Of a DNA stretch of 24,837 nt, positions 20,678 through 24,837 are shown one piece after another. Location of the stretch: contig JAXIUW010166669.1 of the NCBI GenBank assembly GCA_035591015.1, positions 1 through 24,837 on the forward strand. Direction: 5' to 3'. The stretch is from Cephalothrix simula. Taxonomy: Eukaryota > Nemertea > Palaeonemertea > Archinemertea > Cephalotrichidae. The notes under the pieces were generated by a model. It searched no databases. It saw nothing but the letters and a program-made list of their open reading frames with translations, and was not told where the DNA came from. The position numbers and the translations under genes were made by a program. The stretch's first letter is position 1; each line of letters begins with the position of its first letter.

Positions 20678-21510
20678 TGTGTTTTTAAAATGTTGGAATT
20701 CAAGCTAAATAATATCAAAAAATTTCACATATCAACTTTGAAAAATATAATTTTGTTCACAATTTTTCAAAGTACCCTAAGGATTACTATTATCAAATTT
20801 ATCACAAGCTGCGATTAGTACTGAACCTTCTGCCGAATATTTCTTTTTTTTTATCATGAGTACTATGACTTAAGAGGTCTTTTTCCATAAGTTAACATAA
20901 TCAAAAACATTTATTCATAAGTTCTTCAGAAAGAAATCAAATTGGACGTTCTTTTTACGTGTAACGACCTTCCTAAATAAGGTCTTTTTTGCAAACTACA
21001 AGCGAAAGAAACTTGCTGAATGCTTCTGAAAATTTTGCTATAAAAAAACAAGTGCCTTAAAAGCTCCTAAATAATTTGATATAAGAAATCAGAACTAGTA
21101 ATAGAGCCCCAGGCTACTTTTAGTAGTTTCCAAGTCTGAAAGCTCCCCTGAATACTACTTAAATTTTTTATATACGTCTGAAAGTATTTTTAGAATTTAC
21201 CCAAACTAAGAAAGTTTGCTTCCTAAGTGACGTACAAGTGTCCACGATAAAAAGTGTTAAAAAAGTGTACACTTAATGTAGAAGTAAAGTTTTGAAAATT
21301 TTCAATCTCTAATATCTGCTTACCTTTTCCAAAATAAAACTTAATATATCTTATTTATTTAAGTTTCCAGTTTTAGTGGTTTAATGTGAAGTCAAAACCA
21401 TGCTTTTTGTGAAGTGCATTCATTATAACATGCATGCAGCGACTTCGTACACTAATTAGTGTGGAGTTCTACATGCCAGATCAAACATTTTCTTTCCACA
21501 CAATATAAGT
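20678..21510. other. Intergenic, nothing recognised
   Basis: AT-rich, with repeated AAGTGT words near 21234-21270. No sustained open frame. Confidence 0.4.
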
Positions 21511-21512
21511 TA

Positions 21513-22051
21513 AACCTCGAACAGAAACTATTCTTGTAACTTTGTCTTTCCAGGTCTTTCAAAATTTAAAGTTTGGATCAAAATTTTTCAAAATGAGCTG
21601 CATATATTTATTTACCTAATTCCTGTTGGTTTATTTGAAATAATATCTTTAGAACTTTATTTCAGGGTGACTTTGAAAACATAGGTATTAAATTAAGTAT
21701 TGTGAAGGATATTCATTTCTGTCAAAATTTTTCAAAGTCAGCTGCATGTATTTATTATTTACGTAATTCCTGTTGATAATATGATTCTTTATAATATCTT
21801 TGGAACTATTTTTTATCACTAATTGTGAAAAATAAGCATGCAATACGAGTCACATTTTGTTGGAAAGGTTTGTCTTTCACAATACTAATTGACCTATTTT
21901 TCAATGTCATCCTGACAAAATAAAGTTCTAAAGATATTATTTCATATACCCCACCATATTATCAACAGGAATTAAGTATGCAGCTGACTTTGAAAAATTT
22001 TGATCCAAACTTTGAAGGACAAAGTTCTAAGTATAGTTTCTGTTCGGGGTT
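21513..22051. mobile_element. Complex foldback element with ~190-bp arms (539 bp)
   Basis: The left arm (about 21513-21708) and right arm (about 21871-22051) are inverted copies with indels, sharing e.g. CGAACAGAAACTAT and AGTTTGGATCAAAATTTTTC. Between them, 21720-21830 is a third partial copy in the same orientation as the left arm (CAAAATTTTTCAAAGTCAGC). Ends are AACC/GGTT next to TA (21511-21512, 22052-22053), consistent with a TA target duplication. No coding capacity. Confidence 0.8.
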
Positions 22052-22053
22052 TA

Positions 22054-23292
22054 GAACATGATTAGAAGTTTCTTCATGAATAAGAACAATCGACGAGGCG
22101 AAGTTAACAATTAAGAAATAATTCTAGAAAAAAGAAAAGCAGAGTGGGAGCTATATAAAAGGTGTGCAATATTTATTTCAGGCATTGATTGTTAGAAATT
22201 TGACAAATGATAGTTTCACTCACTGGTACCAAACCGTCCTTAATATTTCCCCAGGCCAACAAATCACCAAAAGATCTAAATCTCCTTCATATAAACCTAT
22301 CTTTATTTAACCTTGTCCCCTATGTCAAAGTTGTTGTGCTAATATCAGCTTATCTATCATCAGAGATAAGATCTAGCCTCTGACAAAAATCCTCAAAATT
22401 AGCAATATTTTTCACCAAGTTCGTGGTGATGAATTAGATATACTCCTTTCAGTTCAAGTAACGACATTTTATCATCAATTTTTCTATAAAAACTTGTCTA
22501 AAAACGAAGATTTGGAGAGCATATTATTTAGTATTCACCAAGGACGATATTTCGATCTATTACTGTGGGCAAATTTGCAACAAAATAATATGTCTATAAA
22601 TCCGGCCAGCCTAATTTGTAAGCATGACAAATTGTTCATAATATAATAAATATAATAATTTGATCACTAATTAGACGATATATCAGCAGATAAATAAAGA
22701 TACCTTATGAGTCAAATAATTAAATTTTCTAGATACATATCTTGCCAATTTTCATAATAAACTCATGGAATGGATGTCGATGCTACTTTATGTTACCAAA
22801 TTTACCGAAGTACACAATAGGAATCAAAGATATCCACATCCAAAATCTTGAGGACTTTCGACTGAGTCTCTGTGGGTTTGTTTGCATAAAAATACAATCA
22901 TGAAATCGCCGAGAAAATAAAGTGATACACTGGGATATATCAGACTATCTTTGCGGAGTAATTCACCAATGGCGGGCAACATGGAATACAAATGAGGCAT
23001 TTGACTCACAATGAGGCAATAAATTGCTCATTGTTTTAGTATTAACAAGGATTAACATGGTAAACAGATATGTCATGAAGGTGGGGAATTGATATTATTC
23101 AAGAATTTATGACATTCTAATTAGGTGCACTAGACTGCAGGAGGTAGGTCAAAGTCAAGGGAAAATTCATCCTAATTTAGAATTCTAACTACCACCAGAG
23201 CGGCAGAGCCTTTCATCACCACTTGTATGTGCAATATTAGAACGCCCATATTACTCATTAAGGTGTAAAATGGATGTTACTCAAGAAGCAAT
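22054..23292. other. Intergenic, nothing recognised
   Basis: AT-rich with short open frames only (e.g. minus 22824-23009), none with a recognisable motif. Confidence 0.4.
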
Positions 23293-23300
23293 GGCAGGAG

Positions 23301-23434
23301 TAGGCATGTGTCGAGTATTGATCAAGTAGCGGTAAAATACTCGAACCATATCTAAGTTGTATTAAGCACGTAATACACATTAGATAGGGTTCGAGTATCG
23401 AGTATTATCGAGTACTATACTCGACACATGCCAA
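23301..23434. mobile_element. Palindromic hAT-like MITE (134 bp)
   Basis: The left half starts GGCATGTGTCGAGTAT and the right half mirrors it (CTCGACACATGCC), with ~52-bp arms and a short AT-rich loop that is itself partly palindromic (GTATTA/TAATAC). Both arms carry repeated ACTCGA/TCGAGT words. The flanks GGCAGGAG (23293-23300) and AGCGGGAG (23435-23442) match at six of eight positions, an imperfect 8-bp duplication as made by hAT transposases. hAT assignment is an inference from that and the TCGAG-rich ends. Confidence 0.72.
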
Positions 23435-23442
23435 AGCGGGAG

Positions 23443-24636
23443 GGTTCAAACTCAAAGTAAAGCCATCCTTAATTTGTTCTATTCCGTGACGTCACTTAAA
23501 AGGGATATTTGGTGACATTTTTGTTGCCAGCGTACGTAAGCGACCTCATTTCTAATGAAAATGCCACCCATTCATACATGTACCTATCTCTAGAGTAATG
23601 TCCCATAGAAGATCGTCCATACTATTAACAGAGTTATAGAACAAAACAATATTCAATATTCCGCGATGAAGGGTCTATGAATCAAAAAATTTAAGCAATC
23701 CGCTGCATTCATATTTTTTTGTATGCTTTCAGATGTATTACCTATATTTCCACAAACAGTAGTATAATGTGTGCATCAATTGGTAAAAATGGAGCTACTA
23801 AATTGTAGAAGTTGTTGCCACAATGCAGTGAAAACATCGAAGCTCGCAAATCGGATTCTATATGAATTCGTGTACCATTGTGGTCGGATAATTGTTTTAA
23901 TTAGAGAAAGTTTACGGTATTGGCTAAAGGTTTTAACCTAAGTCACTCAAGTTCATTAATCTGACTGCTAATGCCTCTAACCTTATCCGAAGTGCAGGAA
24001 TCAAATTCTAAATCGGTAAAGACACATTCTGTAAAGACACATTGATTCACTGAACTAACTCAAATCTGTATTATAGAACTCTAGGCACGAAACATCTCAT
24101 TTGGGAATATCTAGTCAACGGATTAGTGTGAAACACTGATAAATTGGTGACATGCAAGTCCCAAGACTGATAAATATCTGTTTGTTTTGTTCTGATCACA
24201 CGACCATTTTATGAACCGTTAATTAGAATATGCGATCTGGGCACTGTTTTCATTTAAAAGAAGCAATTTAAAAAGAGCAAGTTTCTATTACGTGCACGGT
24301 GTTCGCGGTTAAGTAAAATGCAAAAATGAAATAGTACCCAACCCAAGAACAACTCTTATGGTCAAGCAGTACTACAGCAGAACGTTTACTGTAGCAACAA
24401 ACCAATTTGGCCGTATCAATTCCGTTTATAAATTTTCCATTAACCTATTGTTGAATTTTTAGAGAGCCATTGCAATCACTGCTGATCTGGCTAAAGACAA
24501 CTAAAAACCTTCAGTGTTGTAAAAATGTTGAGAAGTATAATACTGAACAAAGTTAACCTTGAAGGCGAAGTGAGGAGTGGCCCAATAGCCAATCAGTCAC
24601 TGTCACAATACTAATTGGTCCTAGGTCGAATAAGCC
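23443..24636. other. Intergenic, minor tandem only
   Basis: A GTAAAGACACATT direct repeat occurs twice at about 24016-24044. No gene or other element recognised. Confidence 0.4.
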
Positions 24637-24639
24637 TAA

Positions 24640-24705
24640 AGGCTGTTCTAGAGTCACCATTACTAGCGAATTTTAGAGTCGATGCGATGAAATTTTCGCA
24701 GTTAA
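24640..24705 (+). mobile_element. AGGCTG-family MITE, left end, interrupted
   Basis: It begins AGGCTGTTCTAGAGTCACC and follows the copy at 2321 for ~66 bp, preceded by TAA (24637-24639). Similarity stops at TTAA (24702-24705), where the 2321 copy has the same TTAA (2377-2380) but continues differently. The rest of this copy, if it exists, lies beyond the window. Confidence 0.7.
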
Positions 24706-24837
24706 CCCTACCTTTGAAGGGCTATTTTGTGTGTGGTACCTGAAGGGGGGGGCTCATTCGCCCCCCCCTAAGATCTCAACCGTGGAAGGTCGTACTGAGT
24801 TGAAATTTGGTACACGTATGCATTAACTATCGATGCA
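24706..24837 (+). mobile_element. Probable left end of a piggyBac-type element, cut by window edge
   Basis: Starting CCCTACCTTTGAAGGG directly after TTAA, new sequence replaces the AGGCTG-family body. piggyBac elements insert only at TTAA and usually have ends beginning CCC/CCY. A run of 8 G (24745-24752) and a run of 8 C (24761-24768) form a perfect stem with an 8-base loop. No open frame long enough to judge. Only one end is visible, so the call is tentative. Confidence 0.45.

Noticed and set aside
23301-23434. CRISPR-like or terminator-like palindrome
   Set aside because: It is a single palindrome with transposon-like flanks in eukaryotic DNA; there is no repeat-spacer array.

Overview
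The window looks like a piece of an AT-rich invertebrate animal genome. Long stretches have no extended open frames, there is one clear metazoan-type receptor gene, one tRNA-derived SINE, and many short inverted-repeat DNA elements. I cannot name the phylum. There is no bacterial or phage gene organisation, no CRISPR array and no intact RNA gene.

Layout. Bases 1-552 are the 3' end of a rhodopsin-like (class A) G-protein-coupled receptor on the + strand. It is open from the first base, so the gene starts outside the window. The remaining ~24 kb is essentially non-coding and contains: a 945-bp foldback element with 109-bp arms (1725-2669) with a nested 'AGGCTGTTCTAGAGTCACC' element; a full-length SINE on the - strand (4412-4654) with an 11-bp target-site duplication; a hairpin element with ~117-bp arms (5060-5378); a 66-bp minimal copy of the AGGCTG family (6148-6213); three copies of one TA-flanked MITE family (7100-7409, 8772-9067, 9829-10086); a small inverted repeat and a 120-bp tandem repeat (10201-10664); a recent 158-bp tandem duplication (13865-14181); an inverted-repeat element at 14899-15175; a TTA-flanked element (16491-16881); a complex foldback element (21513-22051); a hAT-like palindromic element (23301-23434); and, at the right edge, an AGGCTG-family copy interrupted exactly at a TTAA by what looks like the left end of a piggyBac-type element (24706 to the window end).

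Possible non-repeat signals are weak. They are an RFX X-box palindrome with a second half-site (19082-19112), a YY1-like plus ETS-like pair (20652-20677), a GC-richer open frame at 12907-13137, and a CpG-rich patch at 16044-16199. No set of genes acting together can be shown. The main content is a layered record of non-autonomous transposons. I found no convincing new biological system. The most useful observations are the structural ones: element families, nesting, target-site duplications, and a receptor with an altered TM7 motif.
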